A DNA stretch of 64,000 bases from DAIPJH01 sp036770365 (GTDB taxonomy: Bacteria > Pseudomonadota > Alphaproteobacteria > Rickettsiales > UBA998), in contig DAIPJH010000003.1 of the NCBI GenBank assembly GCA_036770365.1, positions 62,001 to 126,000 on the forward strand, given 5' to 3'. Under the pieces are notes generated by a model. That model saw nothing but the letters and a program-made list of their open reading frames with translations. It was not told the DNA's origin and did no database searches. Each line of letters starts with the position of its first letter. Position 1 is the first letter of the stretch. A program made the position numbers and the translations under genes. Positions 26,678 through 36,650 of the stretch are shown here, one piece after another.

Positions 26678-27562
26678 TTAGAAACTTGTTCTTACACGAA
26701 GCTGACAAGATCGACCATTTGCCAAGTCTTGATCTCGTAAATTATAAGTCGTATTCGCAGCCGCAGCACCATCACCAGCAAGACAATCCGCAAGAATACC
26801 TGTAGGAGCAGTACCCGCTGCTGTACCAGCTACAAAGTAAGGTGCAGCTGATCCTGGAGGAGCCTGAACAGCATTCAATGCAGCAGCACTCCACGCCGAA
26901 CGCACACTCCCCGTCAATGGCTTACCATCATCCATTTTACTATCAACATTAAATGCCATCTGTGGAGTCAGTAACGCCCCCAAAGTATAGACACCCGCAG
27001 CCACTGAAGTAACACCTGCTAACTGATAGTAATTACGTCCCGCCGCAGAAAACACCGTCACAAAATTACCACTCTTTAGCTTGGCTTCAGGAATATAACT
27101 CGTAACGACAGACGTACTTGCGGCAGTCACCAGCGCATTGGTAGCAGTGGCATAGCTTCCGTCCACCAACCCCATTGTGTTTAAATCCTGCCAAAAAAGC
27201 ACCGTCTCACAACCTAACAACAAACCACCTGCGCCAGCAGAACACCCTTCAAGCGTCCCATCACCATCGCCATTACCGTCTGCTCCAGTACGCGTCGTCA
27301 AACCAACTTGCACTGCGGTATTCGTTGCCGCAGCACCAGATCCTAAAATATCCCCTGGAAGGTAGCGATACTTGTCCTTAAACGTATTCGCCGCAGTGTC
27401 ATACCCCTGAAGCTGAGAAACCTGCGAACGAATCTCCGCAGCTTTAATCATATCTTGTCCTGCAAGTACCCCACCGATGATCAAACCGATGATCACGAGT
27501 ACGATCGAAAGCTCCACCAGCGTGAAACCCTCTTCATGTTTCATATGTTTTTGTACACTCAT
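26678..27562 (-). CDS. Type IV prepilin-like protein (copy A)
   Basis: Paralogue of the preceding prepilin, 294 residues from the ATG at 27562; an ATG at 27568 is in frame, but AGGGGA is better spaced for 27562. Cleavage is predicted after Gly12, with Glu at mature position 5, followed by the same hydrophobic helix. Shared features are Q-L-Q-G-Y-D-T-A-A-N-T-F, G-A-D-G-N-G-D-G-D-G-T-L-E-G-C, the paired cysteines, and a C-terminal S-C-Q-L-R-V-R-T-S-F. The upstream position and terminator suggest it is the more abundant product, possibly a major pilin. No assembly ATPase of the PilB type is in the window. Confidence 0.82.
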   Translation of the reverse strand: MSVQKHMKHEEGFTLVELSIVLVIIGLIIGGVLAGQDMIKAAEIRSQVSQLQGYDTAANTFKDKYRYLPGDILGSGAAATNTAVQVGLTTRTGADGNGDGDGTLEGCSAGAGGLLLGCETVLFWQDLNTMGLVDGSYATATNALVTAASTSVVTSYIPEAKLKSGNFVTVFSAAGRNYYQLAGVTSVAAGVYTLGALLTPQMAFNVDSKMDDGKPLTGSVRSAWSAAALNAVQAPPGSAAPYFVAGTAAGTAPTGILADCLAGDGAAAANTTYNLRDQDLANGRSCQLRVRTSF

Positions 27563-27835
27563 TGTCATTCCCCTGTTATGTAGTTATGTATTTCATACGT
27601 GGCTCAAGTATGAAGATTGCCGTGTGAAACACCATAATTATTGTTCTATTATTCAATCGAACCCACCACATTATGTAGCATTGTTACATTTTTGCAGTAG
27701 TCCTTGTTACTCATACTACGCAATGATTAAAAAACTACTGTGCATTTTTGGCATAAAATTAAAATGAGCAGTTATTTTTGCTAAGATGCGCAGGCTACAC
27801 CACTAAAGATGAGCAATAATGCCATATCTGAGCAG

Positions 27836-28342
27836 CTATTTTGAGAACTCACCACGAGATGCGCTGACCGCCGCATGACAATCTATATGGTGAACAAGTG
27901 TATCAAGCAGCGGCACATAACTGTTTTTGAATGTTCCCTGTGCCGCCATTCGGGCAATGGCATCACGCGTCGCCCACATCGTCGCCTGCGCATCTTCAGG
28001 TCTTTGACTTAGCAACGCCCCTTTCTTCACTTCTACCGTAAAAAAATGAATATTATAATCTTTATAACAATGCACCCCCGCATCCCTCCATGCCTGACCT
28101 GATGCCACATGCGCACGAAGCACTGCCAACTCTTCAGATGCCTCACGCTTGGCTGCCGTAAGATGATCATCGCGCTCTGGCTCTTCTATCGTCCCACGCG
28201 CTAATTGAAACGGTAAAATTTCCGTTTCATCAGGATTCTTTGCTAAAGGTTGATAGATCAAATATTCCATCTCACCACGCGCATTTTTGCGGTATGGTAG
28301 TACCCCCACCTTATGAACATCATGATAGTTACTCACTAGCAA
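27836..28342 (-). CDS. Nudix hydrolase-like protein
   Basis: The 168-residue protein has a recognisable but altered Nudix box: G-T-I-E-E-P-E, then nine instead of seven residues, then R-E-A-S-E-E-L. The opening K-V-G-V-L-P-Y-R-K-N-A-R-G suits an NTP/diphosphate hydrolase. The start overlaps the end of the acyl-CoA dehydrogenase gene by 14 bases on the same strand, so the two are probably cotranscribed. The substrate cannot be deduced. The 267-base gap beyond it, up to the prepilin gene, shows no further gene. Confidence 0.75.
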   Translation of the reverse strand: MLVSNYHDVHKVGVLPYRKNARGEMEYLIYQPLAKNPDETEILPFQLARGTIEEPERDDHLTAAKREASEELAVLRAHVASGQAWRDAGVHCYKDYNIHFFTVEVKKGALLSQRPEDAQATMWATRDAIARMAAQGTFKNSYVPLLDTLVHHIDCHAAVSASRGEFSK

Positions 28343-30113
28343 ACTCCGCCGACATCAAGGTTGCAGACCCTTTGGTAAGACACATCATCAGCGAGACGGT
28401 TTGCGGCAACACCCGCGCCATAAAAAACCGCGCCGTATCGAGCTTACTTTGATAAAAACACTGTTTATCTGTACCGCTTGCAAGTTTTTCCAATGCAATC
28501 TTCGCCTGCCGCGCCCAAATCCACGCAAATGTCACATGTGAGAACATCTTAAGATACTCACTCGCCGCCGCACCCGCATCATCAGGATTAACCAAGCCCT
28601 GCTTTGCAATCCAAAGGCTTGCTTGCTGCAATTGGTCTAGTGCCTTACCCAATGGCAACACAAATTCTTGCATCTGTGGGTTTTGACTCTCAGCGTCCAC
28701 AAACGCCTGCACAGGATGGAAAAAACTCCGTAGATATTTACCCATCTGATATGGCAACTTTCGCCCGACTAGATCCATCGCCTGAATCCCATTCGTTCCT
28801 TCATAGATCTGCGCAATCCGAGCATCACGCGCATACTGCTCAATGCCATATTCACGGATATAACCATGCCCACCGTAAACCTGCATCGCCATATTTGCAA
28901 CCTCATGCCCCATATCGGTTAGATGCGCTTTCACAATTGGCGTGAGAAGCTGGACAAAATCATCGGCTTCCTCGCGCACCAAAGCGTCGGGGTGGCGATG
29001 CGCCACATCAAGTTTAAGCGCAGTTTCCATCACCAGCGCACGCCCCGCCTCCACATGCGAACGCATCAAAAGCAACATCCGCCGTACATCAGGATGCACC
29101 GTAATCGGATCAGCCTTTTTATCAGGGAACTTTGCCCCCTTCAACCCACGTCCTTGCAAACGGTCATTCGCATATGCCCGTGCATTTTGCCATGCTACTT
29201 CCGCCAGACCCAAACCCTGCACCCCCACATAAATCCGCGCGGCATTCATCATAGTGAACATCGCCTTTAAACCCTTATGCGGCTCTCCAATGAGGTATCC
29301 ACGCGCATTCTCATAATTCATCACGCAGGTAGAAGAGCCGTGAATCCCCATTTTTTCTTCCAACCCACCACACACCACGCCGTTTTTATCGCCCAGCGAG
29401 CCGTCTTCATGCACCCAAATTTTCGGTACTAAAAATAAACTAATCCCTTTAACACCCTTCGGCGCATCAGGTAACCGCGCCAACACGAGATGTAAAATAT
29501 TCTCGGTCACATCTTGCTCACCCGAAGAAATAAAGATCTTATTACCCGTGATATTGTACGTTTCATCACCTCGTGGCTCGGCGCGGGTGGTCAGCAATCC
29601 CAAATCCGTTCCCGCCTGCGGCTCAGTCAAACACATCACCCCAGACCAATTCCCTGATGCAATCTGCGGCAAGAAACGATTACGCAGTTCATCCGTCCCA
29701 TGTAAATAAATTGCATTATATGCACCATGCGATAATCCAGGGGTCAGTCCAAACGACAGATTTGCCGAACAAACAAACTCAGTCACAGGCATCGACAGAA
29801 ACTCTGGCAAGCCCTGCCCACCATACTCAGTATGTGCGGTAAAGGACGGCCAACCACCTTCACAATAAAGCTTATAAGCTTCCTTAAAACCATCAGGCAT
29901 CGTCACTGTGCCGCTATCATAACGGCAACCCTGCTTATCACCTTTTTGGTTAAGCGGGAACAACACCTGCTCACACAGTTTCGCGCCCTCTTCAAGTAAC
30001 GGCTCAACCAACTCCAATGCCTCATCAAAACTGGCAATCCCATACTGCTCAGGCTTCAGCATCTCCTTAATGATAAAAAGTGCGTCTTCAACAGGGGCGC
30101 GATAAATCGGCAT
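28329..30113 (-). CDS. Acyl-CoA dehydrogenase (long, ~600-residue type)
   Basis: This flavoenzyme introduces the alpha,beta double bond in acyl-CoAs. The 594-residue length and extra C-terminal helical domain place it with the long acyl-CoA dehydrogenases often named DmdC-like. Visible motifs are M-C-L-T-E-P-Q-A-G-T-D-L-G in the middle domain, G-N-K-I-F-I-S-S-G-E, and Q-V-Y-G-G-H-G-Y-I-R-E-Y near the catalytic region, with I-Y-E-G-T-N-G-I-Q holding the likely catalytic Glu. The short gap to the upstream esterase contains no gene. Chain-length preference is unknown. Confidence 0.9.
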   Translation of the reverse strand: MPIYRAPVEDALFIIKEMLKPEQYGIASFDEALELVEPLLEEGAKLCEQVLFPLNQKGDKQGCRYDSGTVTMPDGFKEAYKLYCEGGWPSFTAHTEYGGQGLPEFLSMPVTEFVCSANLSFGLTPGLSHGAYNAIYLHGTDELRNRFLPQIASGNWSGVMCLTEPQAGTDLGLLTTRAEPRGDETYNITGNKIFISSGEQDVTENILHLVLARLPDAPKGVKGISLFLVPKIWVHEDGSLGDKNGVVCGGLEEKMGIHGSSTCVMNYENARGYLIGEPHKGLKAMFTMMNAARIYVGVQGLGLAEVAWQNARAYANDRLQGRGLKGAKFPDKKADPITVHPDVRRMLLLMRSHVEAGRALVMETALKLDVAHRHPDALVREEADDFVQLLTPIVKAHLTDMGHEVANMAMQVYGGHGYIREYGIEQYARDARIAQIYEGTNGIQAMDLVGRKLPYQMGKYLRSFFHPVQAFVDAESQNPQMQEFVLPLGKALDQLQQASLWIAKQGLVNPDDAGAAASEYLKMFSHVTFAWIWARQAKIALEKLASGTDKQCFYQSKLDTARFFMARVLPQTVSLMMCLTKGSATLMSAEFASE

Positions 30114-30183
30114 AAAGCCTCCATAAAGTTAATCTATTTTTCTAATTATACCAAATAACAAAATGATATTAAAACATTTTTTT

Positions 30184-31023
30184 CTAATTTTTAGGCTGAA
30201 CAATCATCCATCCAATATGATTCAAATAATCATCAACCTGAGCCGTATAGACAGCATCTTTACCTAACTCATCATTAATATCACCATGATTCATATCTTT
30301 CGGTAATACATAGACCTTACCGCCCTTACTCACCATCACCTGTTTAAAATGTTCCGCCTGACCACAGGAAACCTCACGACGCGAAGAACAGACCAGCAAC
30401 ATCGGTGTCTGCGCATCATCAATATGATGCAAGGGTGAATAACGTTGCCAGACATGCGGATCATCACCAAATGGTTCATCATACAGCCTAAAGTGACGCT
30501 GTGACATCAACTCAGGAACATCATACACCGCACTATCAAGCGCAATCGTCGCCAACCATGGTTTTAATCCCACCGCCTTGCCATAGCGAACATCCACACT
30601 ATTTAGCACCACCAAATGACCGCCCGCTGAATGCCCCATCACCACCATGCGCGCCATATCCCAACCAGCCTGCGCGCCATAAGCCTGAATATGTGCCAGT
30701 GCTGCCGCCACATCTTGCGCCTGCATACCCACGTCCGCCTCTGGTAACATGCGATAATTCACCGCGATCAATACCGCACCTTTCGGCAACCAATGTTCTG
30801 TCTTACCCTTCCATACAGGGCGATAACTTTTATCGCCGATTTTCCATGCCCCCCCATGTACCATCACCATCACAGGTGCGCCGCGGGCGTCCCCCTCAGG
30901 CAAATACACATCATAGTTTTGCAGCTTATCCGAACCATACGCCACATCACGTATGACCTTCGCTTGAGCAGAGTTCATACCCAAAACACACACAAAAATC
31001 GTCACCAACCACAACCAACGCAT
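30184..31023 (-). CDS. Secreted alpha/beta hydrolase (BD-FAE/carboxylesterase-like)
   Basis: The 279-residue protein begins with a signal peptide ending A-Q-A (about residue 21), so it is exported. The oxyanion-hole motif H-G-G-A-W and the nucleophile elbow G-H-S-A-G-G-H are intact. N-Y-R-M-L-P-E-A is typical of the BD-FAE/esterase group, and the late D-M-N-H-G-D supplies a candidate catalytic His. The substrate could be an ester of an acyl chain or sugar. It is on the same strand as the acyl-CoA dehydrogenase gene, 70 bases upstream. Confidence 0.82.
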   Translation of the reverse strand: MRWLWLVTIFVCVLGMNSAQAKVIRDVAYGSDKLQNYDVYLPEGDARGAPVMVMVHGGAWKIGDKSYRPVWKGKTEHWLPKGAVLIAVNYRMLPEADVGMQAQDVAAALAHIQAYGAQAGWDMARMVVMGHSAGGHLVVLNSVDVRYGKAVGLKPWLATIALDSAVYDVPELMSQRHFRLYDEPFGDDPHVWQRYSPLHHIDDAQTPMLLVCSSRREVSCGQAEHFKQVMVSKGGKVYVLPKDMNHGDINDELGKDAVYTAQVDDYLNHIGWMIVQPKN

Positions 31024-31221
31024 AATATCTCTCTTTCCATCATTATGCTAATCAAGAGACGGTTCTCCGTGAAGCACTTGCACACCAAAAGCAGAGCCAA
31101 AGGATATTTTTATTCAAAAGCATGTCTTAACTGCATCAAACGCCGGCGCATATAAAAGTTTACCGCCTCCCACCCCTCCTCTATAATGAACGACTCATAA
31201 CAAACAACTTGCGACTAATCT

Positions 31222-32622
31222 ATGACCACCATCCTCTGGCTACGCCAAGACTTACGTCTTCATGATAACCCTGCGCTGTTTGCAGCAGCAGCGCGTGGGG
31301 CAGTGGTGCCTGTGTATATTTTAGATGATGAAACCGCCGGAAAATGGCGGCTTGGTGGTGCATCACGCTGGTGGTTACACCACAGCCTATCATCCTTAAG
31401 CAATGAATTAAGAAAGTTCAATATTCATTTGATAATAAAGAAAGGCAACCCTCAAAACATCCTAGAAAGAATGAGTATTGAAACTGGCGCAGATACAGTA
31501 ATGTGGAATCGCTGTTATGAACCGTATGCCACCGCACGTGATGCAAACATCAAAACCCACCTTAAGGCAAAGGGTATGCATGTGGAAAGCTTTAACGCAT
31601 CACTTCTGTTTGAACCATGGGAAATCAAAAACCAGCAAGGTGGATTCTTTAAGGTCTTTACTCCCTTTTGGAAGCACTGCCTGAACAAACCACCTCCTTC
31701 ACCACCACTGCCAATTCCCATAATTATCAATGGGCATAGCAAGTTTATCTCAAGTGACACATTAGATAATCTTAACTTGCTCCCAACCAAACCTGATTGG
31801 GCGAGTGGCTTACGCACAACATGGAAAGTCGGCGAGCATGCAGCACAACAACAACTCACCCATTTTTTAAATGATGGATTAGCACGATATGATGGTGGGC
31901 GCGATATTCCCTCACAAAACAATACTTCACGCCTCTCACCCCATCTGCATTTTGGCGAGATTTCGCCACGCCAAATTTGGTATCAAATCAGCGAATGCAG
32001 TGAAAAACTAGGAGGTCATGTTAACAAATATCTCGCTGAAATTGGCTGGCGTGAATTTTCCTATCATCTACTTTATCATTTTCCTGAACTCCCTCATGCA
32101 CCATTTAATCCCAAATTTACACACTTTACATGGCAAGAAAATGAACGCTCATTCAACAAATGGAGAATGGGACAAACAGGCTATCCGCTAGTCGACGCTG
32201 GAATGCGCGAGCTATGGCACACAGGCATTATGCATAACCGCGTACGTATGGTCACCGCATCTTTTCTTACCAAACATTTGCGTATCGATTGGCGAAAAGG
32301 CGAAGCATGGTTTTGGGATACGTTGGTCGATGCTGACCTTGCCGCCAACGCTGCAAGCTGGCAGTGGGTTGCTGGATGTGGTGCAGATGCTGCACCCTAT
32401 TTTCGTATCTTTAATCCTTATACCCAAAGCGAAAAATTTGACCCACAAGGCGAGTATATCAAGCAATGGATTCCCGAGCTACGCAGTCTTTCTTCCTCCG
32501 AGATTCATAAGCCTTGGAATTATACAAAGCACTACACTAAGCCCATCATCGAACATGACACCGCTCGCAAAGAAGCACTAGCGGCATACGCTGCATTAAA
32601 AGATACTATACCAACACCTTAA
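31222..32622 (+). CDS. phrB: Deoxyribodipyrimidine photolyase
   Basis: Photolyase repairs UV-induced cyclobutane pyrimidine dimers with blue light. The 466-residue length is normal. The N-terminal alpha/beta antenna domain opens I-L-W-L-R-Q-D-L-R-L-H-D-N-P-A-L. The FAD-binding C-terminal domain shows L-S-P-H-L-H-F-G-E-I-S-P, M-H-N-R-V-R-M and A-S-W-Q-W-V-A-G. The 198-base gap before it holds no recognisable gene. It is followed after 40 bases by the porin gene, probably a separate unit. Confidence 0.95.
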   Translation: MTTILWLRQDLRLHDNPALFAAAARGAVVPVYILDDETAGKWRLGGASRWWLHHSLSSLSNELRKFNIHLIIKKGNPQNILERMSIETGADTVMWNRCYEPYATARDANIKTHLKAKGMHVESFNASLLFEPWEIKNQQGGFFKVFTPFWKHCLNKPPPSPPLPIPIIINGHSKFISSDTLDNLNLLPTKPDWASGLRTTWKVGEHAAQQQLTHFLNDGLARYDGGRDIPSQNNTSRLSPHLHFGEISPRQIWYQISECSEKLGGHVNKYLAEIGWREFSYHLLYHFPELPHAPFNPKFTHFTWQENERSFNKWRMGQTGYPLVDAGMRELWHTGIMHNRVRMVTASFLTKHLRIDWRKGEAWFWDTLVDADLAANAASWQWVAGCGADAAPYFRIFNPYTQSEKFDPQGEYIKQWIPELRSLSSSEIHKPWNYTKHYTKPIIEHDTARKEALAAYAALKDTIPTP

Positions 32623-32662
32623 AAAACGCTAATCTACACGTTCACTCACTTAGGTCAAACAT

Positions 32663-33913
32663 ATGCAACGCTGCCGTTTCTTCCTGCCTTTTATCCTCGC
32701 ACTGGCAATCCCTATATTTGCACATGCAACCCCCTTAGACACGCAAACCATCAACGGCAAAACCACATTAAATGCACAAGGGCTAAAAATCACATCGCCA
32801 AATCATGATTATGAAATATCCTTGCGTGGTTATGCCCAATATGACGCACGCTATTTCTTAAATGATAAGGATAATACAAATAAAAATGCGATGTTAGCGC
32901 GTCGCATTCGTCCTATCTTTCTCCTTAAAGCAAGTGATTTTTCCCTGCGCGTCATGCCAGACCTAACCACCTCCCCCGTTCGCATTTTTGATGCCTATCT
33001 CGACTACCGCTACACAGACGCACTCCAATTTCGTGTTGGTAAATTTAAACCTCCTATTGGCTTAGAACGCCTACAATCTGCCCCTGATTTAATGTTTATT
33101 GAACGGGGACTACCTACCAATTTCGCCCCCACCCGCGATGTTGGTGCGCAAATCTTTGGTGAAACATCTCTGCTAGAATACCAGCTTGGTATCTTTGAAG
33201 GCGATGAAGATCTTGGCACAAGAAATAGCGATGCAGACAGCACATACGATAGTAACGCACGCGTGCTTATCCATCCATTTAAGGACAATAAATCTTCCAT
33301 TTTCAATGAACTCGCTTTCGGTGTAGCAGGCAGTCTTGGACAACATCATGGCACAAACAACTACCCCCTCACCTCCAAATACAAATCTTATGGGCAACAA
33401 ACCATCTTCAAATATAAATCAGATGTTTATGCGAATGGCACACAGTGGCGTTTTTACCCGCAAGGTTACTGGTATCATGACACTATCGGCGTGTTAGCGG
33501 AATATGTCCTCACAGGTCAGGAAATGACGCGCGGCACGCTCACACAAGACGTGCAGCATCAAGCATGGCAAATTGAAGCTTCCTACGTCCTCACGGGTGA
33601 AGCCGCACATCTTGCAGGTAGCGTGAAACCAAAAGAAGCTTTTGACATACGATCACATGCTTGGGGCGCATGGGAAATGGTTGGTCGAATTGGCAGCATC
33701 ACCTTTGACAAAGATGCCTTTACCTCTCTTGCGTCCAATATAAATTCCGTCTCTACCACACATAATCTAGGGTTTGGTATTAATTGGTACATAAATGAAA
33801 ATTTTAAGCTCGCAACTAACTACGATTACAGCTATTTTGACGGTGGAAACATCGGTGGCAAGAACCGCACCGACGAACACGCGCTTTTCAGTCGCGCACA
33901 AATACGGTTTTAA
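32663..33913 (+). CDS. Phosphate/anion-selective porin (OprO/OprP family)
   Basis: The 416-residue outer-membrane barrel has a signal peptide ending in A-H-A (about residue 22). Landmarks are the Y-A-Q-Y-D-A-R-Y-F early strand, R-R-I-R-P-I, and F-R-V-G-K-F-K-P-P-I-G-L-E-R-L, a hallmark of OprO/P porins. The C-terminal residue is Phe, as usual for barrel insertion. The sulfate-binding-protein gene follows after 15 bases with AAGGAG, so it is the first gene of the sulfate-uptake unit. Sulfate or another oxyanion is therefore a likelier substrate than phosphate, by context only. Confidence 0.85.
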   Translation: MQRCRFFLPFILALAIPIFAHATPLDTQTINGKTTLNAQGLKITSPNHDYEISLRGYAQYDARYFLNDKDNTNKNAMLARRIRPIFLLKASDFSLRVMPDLTTSPVRIFDAYLDYRYTDALQFRVGKFKPPIGLERLQSAPDLMFIERGLPTNFAPTRDVGAQIFGETSLLEYQLGIFEGDEDLGTRNSDADSTYDSNARVLIHPFKDNKSSIFNELAFGVAGSLGQHHGTNNYPLTSKYKSYGQQTIFKYKSDVYANGTQWRFYPQGYWYHDTIGVLAEYVLTGQEMTRGTLTQDVQHQAWQIEASYVLTGEAAHLAGSVKPKEAFDIRSHAWGAWEMVGRIGSITFDKDAFTSLASNINSVSTTHNLGFGINWYINENFKLATNYDYSYFDGGNIGGKNRTDEHALFSRAQIRF

Positions 33914-33928
33914 GAAGGAGAGACTGCC

Positions 33929-34936
33929 ATGAAACTTTCAACCCTCATCCAAACTTTATATATCACCATAACAGTTCTTTGTGCGCACCCAGCACAAGCT
34001 AGTGACAGCATCAACCTCCTCAATGTCTCCTATGATCCGACTCGCGAACTCTATGAAGAGTATAACACGCTCTTTATAAAACATTGGCTGGAAAAAACCA
34101 AAAAAGAGATCAGCATCAAACAATCACATGGCGGCTCTGGTAAACAAGCACGTGCGGTGATTGATGGCTTGCAAGCCGATGTGGTCACGCTTGCGCTTGG
34201 ATATGATATTGATGTGATTGCCGAGAAAGCTAAATTATTGCCTGAGAATTGGCAAACCTTACTGCCGCATAATAGTAGCCCTTATACCTCCACCATTGTA
34301 TTCTTAGTACGCAAAGGTAATCCGAAAAACATCAAAGATTGGGGCGACCTCATCAAAAATGATGTGCAGGTCGTCACTCCCAACCCCAAAACCTCTGGTG
34401 GCGCACGTTGGAACTATCTCGCTGCTTATGGTTATGCCCTTAAAGAAAGCAAAGGCAATGAGTCTAAAGCGAATGACTATATGAAGCAACTCTTTGCCCA
34501 CGTACCTGTACTTGACGCGGGTGCGCGCGGCGCAACCATGACCTTTGTCCAACGCGGCATTGGTGACGTACTAATTTCATGGGAAAACGAAGCCTTCCTC
34601 GCACAAGAAAAACTCGGAAAAGGTCAATTTGAAATAATCACACCGTCATTAAGCATCCTCGCTGAACCACCTGTTGCGGTGGTTGAAAAAGTCGCCAGCA
34701 AAAAAGGTACACTTGACATGGCGAAAGAGTATCTCAGCTTCCTCTACAGCAAAGAAGCACAGGAAATCATCGCAAAGCATGGCTTTCGCCCAAGTGATGG
34801 CGATACCTCTACCAAATATAAAGATAAATTCCCTAACATTACCATGCTTACCATCGCCGATTTCGGCGGCTGGAAAACGGCACAACACAAACATTTTGAT
34901 GATGGCGGACTTTTTGATGCGATGAGTGCGAAGTAA
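33929..34936 (+). CDS. sbp: Periplasmic sulfate-binding protein
   Basis: This protein captures sulfate (or thiosulfate) for the CysTWA importer. The 335-residue protein has a signal peptide ending A-Q-A (about 24). Family motifs are L-L-N-V-S-Y-D-P-T-R-E-L-Y, H-G-G-S-G-K-Q-A-R-A-V, D-V-V-T-L-A-L and N-P-K-T-S-G-G-A-R-W-N-Y, which include known ligand-contacting positions. It lies in frame order porin-sbp-cysT-cysW-cysA with small gaps. Sbp and CysP cannot be told apart with certainty here. Confidence 0.92.
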   Translation: MKLSTLIQTLYITITVLCAHPAQASDSINLLNVSYDPTRELYEEYNTLFIKHWLEKTKKEISIKQSHGGSGKQARAVIDGLQADVVTLALGYDIDVIAEKAKLLPENWQTLLPHNSSPYTSTIVFLVRKGNPKNIKDWGDLIKNDVQVVTPNPKTSGGARWNYLAAYGYALKESKGNESKANDYMKQLFAHVPVLDAGARGATMTFVQRGIGDVLISWENEAFLAQEKLGKGQFEIITPSLSILAEPPVAVVEKVASKKGTLDMAKEYLSFLYSKEAQEIIAKHGFRPSDGDTSTKYKDKFPNITMLTIADFGGWKTAQHKHFDDGGLFDAMSAK

Positions 34937-34942
34937 TCCTCT

Positions 34943-35791
34943 ATGAGCAAACTTTTGACCTTTCGCAAACCAAGCATCTTACCAGGTTTTCACTTGGCAA
35001 TGGGCTTCACGCTTATCTACCTAATTGCGATTGTTCTCATCCCGCTCTCTGGTCTATTTTTCAAAACTGCTACCCTATCATGGTCGCAGTTTGTCACCAC
35101 CATCACCGAACCACGCTTAATACACGCCTATTATATCAGCTTTGGTTGCTCACTGATTGCCGCGCTTATCAATGTCTTTTTCGGGCTAATTGTCACATGG
35201 ATGCTGGTGCGTTATAAATTTCCCTGTCGCAAAATCATTGATGCGATGGTTGACCTTCCCTTTGCTCTCCCGACTGCCGTTGCGGGCATTGCCCTCACCG
35301 CGCTCTACGCCCCCAATGGCTGGATAGGTAGGTATCTCGTACCGCTAGGCATAAACATCGCATTCACCCCACTCGGCATCATCATGGCACTCATTTTCAT
35401 TGGACTACCCTTTGTCGTGCGCACCGTACAACCCGTGTTAGAAGACATGGAAAAAGAACTCGAAGAAGCTGCAGCAAGCCTCGGCGCAACGCGCTGGCAA
35501 ACTTTTCGCCTAGTGATTCTACCTTATATCACCCCCGCACTCCTCACGGGCTTTGCAATGGCATTTGCACGCGCACTCGGTGAATATGGCTCGGTCATTT
35601 TTATCGCTGGCAACATGCCAATGAAGTCCGAAATCGTACCACTCTTAATTATCACAAAACTAGAACAATATGACTATGCAGGTGCAACCGCAATTGCGAT
35701 TGTGATGCTCTGCACCTCGTTTCTGCTCCTACTAGGCATCAATTTACTGCAAAAATGGAGCAGACGCCGTACCTTAGGAGACATCACATAA
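34943..35791 (+). CDS. cysT: Sulfate ABC transporter permease CysT
   Basis: Inner-membrane subunit of the sulfate importer, 282 residues with six or so hydrophobic helices. The permease coupling motif is E-E-A-A-A-S-L-G-A-T-R-W-Q-T-F-R, and P-F-A-L-P-T-A-V-A-G-I-A is typical of CysT. It follows sbp by six bases, and its stop overlaps the cysW start by one base (TAATG). Confidence 0.94.
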   Translation: MSKLLTFRKPSILPGFHLAMGFTLIYLIAIVLIPLSGLFFKTATLSWSQFVTTITEPRLIHAYYISFGCSLIAALINVFFGLIVTWMLVRYKFPCRKIIDAMVDLPFALPTAVAGIALTALYAPNGWIGRYLVPLGINIAFTPLGIIMALIFIGLPFVVRTVQPVLEDMEKELEEAAASLGATRWQTFRLVILPYITPALLTGFAMAFARALGEYGSVIFIAGNMPMKSEIVPLLIITKLEQYDYAGATAIAIVMLCTSFLLLLGINLLQKWSRRRTLGDIT

Positions 35792-36630
35792 TGGAGTCAT
35801 GCCTAAGCCCCACTGCAGAAAAACGCCTCACCCGTTTCCTCATCGGATTTGTCGGGATAAGCTTTATTCTTTTCATCGTAGGACTACCACTGATTGCCGT
35901 CTTTGCCGAAGCATTCAGAGAAGGGTTCAGTGCTTATATTAGCGGCATCAATGAGGAATACGCCCTCGCCGCGATTCGCCTTACCCTCCTTGTTGCCCTC
36001 ATCGCGGTACCGCTCAACATCATCTTTGGTATCGCTGCAAGCTGGGCAATCGCTAAATTTGAGTTTTATGGCAAGCACCTTCTCACTACCTTCATTGATT
36101 TACCCTTCTCAGTCTCGCCCGTGATTTCAGGTGTAATTTATGTCCTACTCTTTGGCGCACATTCCGCACTTGGTGCATGGCTCTTAGAACACGATATTCA
36201 AATGATTTTTGCCGTACCAGGAATCGTCATCGCAACTATCTTCGTCACCTTCCCTTTTGTTGCGCGAGAACTCATCCCACTCATGCAAGAACAAGGCACA
36301 GAGGAAGAAGAAGCCGCGATTTTACTCGGCGCAAACGGTTGGCAAACCTTCTGGTATGTCACTTTACCTAACATACGCTGGGGATTACTCTATGGTATTT
36401 TGCTGTGCAATGCCCGCGCAATGGGTGAGTTTGGAGCAGTCTCAGTGGTCTCAGGACATATCAAAGGCGAAACCAACACCATCCCACTACATGTTGAAAT
36501 TCTCTATAATGAATATAATTTTGTAGCTGCCTTTGCCGTCGCGTCTATTTTAACGCTACTTGCGCTGGTAACATTATTATTAAAACATCTGCTTGAAATG
36601 CGCTTACAAGCGCGTAAAATCGCGCATTGA
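35791..36630 (+). CDS. cysW: Sulfate ABC transporter permease CysW
   Basis: Second permease subunit, 279 residues from the ATG at 35791, which overlaps the cysT stop. Translation could be read from 35755, but that would run 37 bases into cysT with no family match. The coupling motif E-E-E-A-A-I-L-L-G-A-N-G-W-Q-T-F and D-L-P-F-S-V-S-P-V-I-S-G are characteristic. It forms the heterodimeric channel with CysT. Confidence 0.94.
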   Translation: MESCLSPTAEKRLTRFLIGFVGISFILFIVGLPLIAVFAEAFREGFSAYISGINEEYALAAIRLTLLVALIAVPLNIIFGIAASWAIAKFEFYGKHLLTTFIDLPFSVSPVISGVIYVLLFGAHSALGAWLLEHDIQMIFAVPGIVIATIFVTFPFVARELIPLMQEQGTEEEEAAILLGANGWQTFWYVTLPNIRWGLLYGILLCNARAMGEFGAVSVVSGHIKGETNTIPLHVEILYNEYNFVAAFAVASILTLLALVTLLLKHLLEMRLQARKIAH

Positions 36631-36650
36631 ACTCAAGGAACACAACAAGC

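Noticed and set aside
27477..27767. Forward-strand 96-codon open frame over the prepilin 5' end
   Set aside because: Antisense to the prepilin start, with no homology and no ribosome-binding site.
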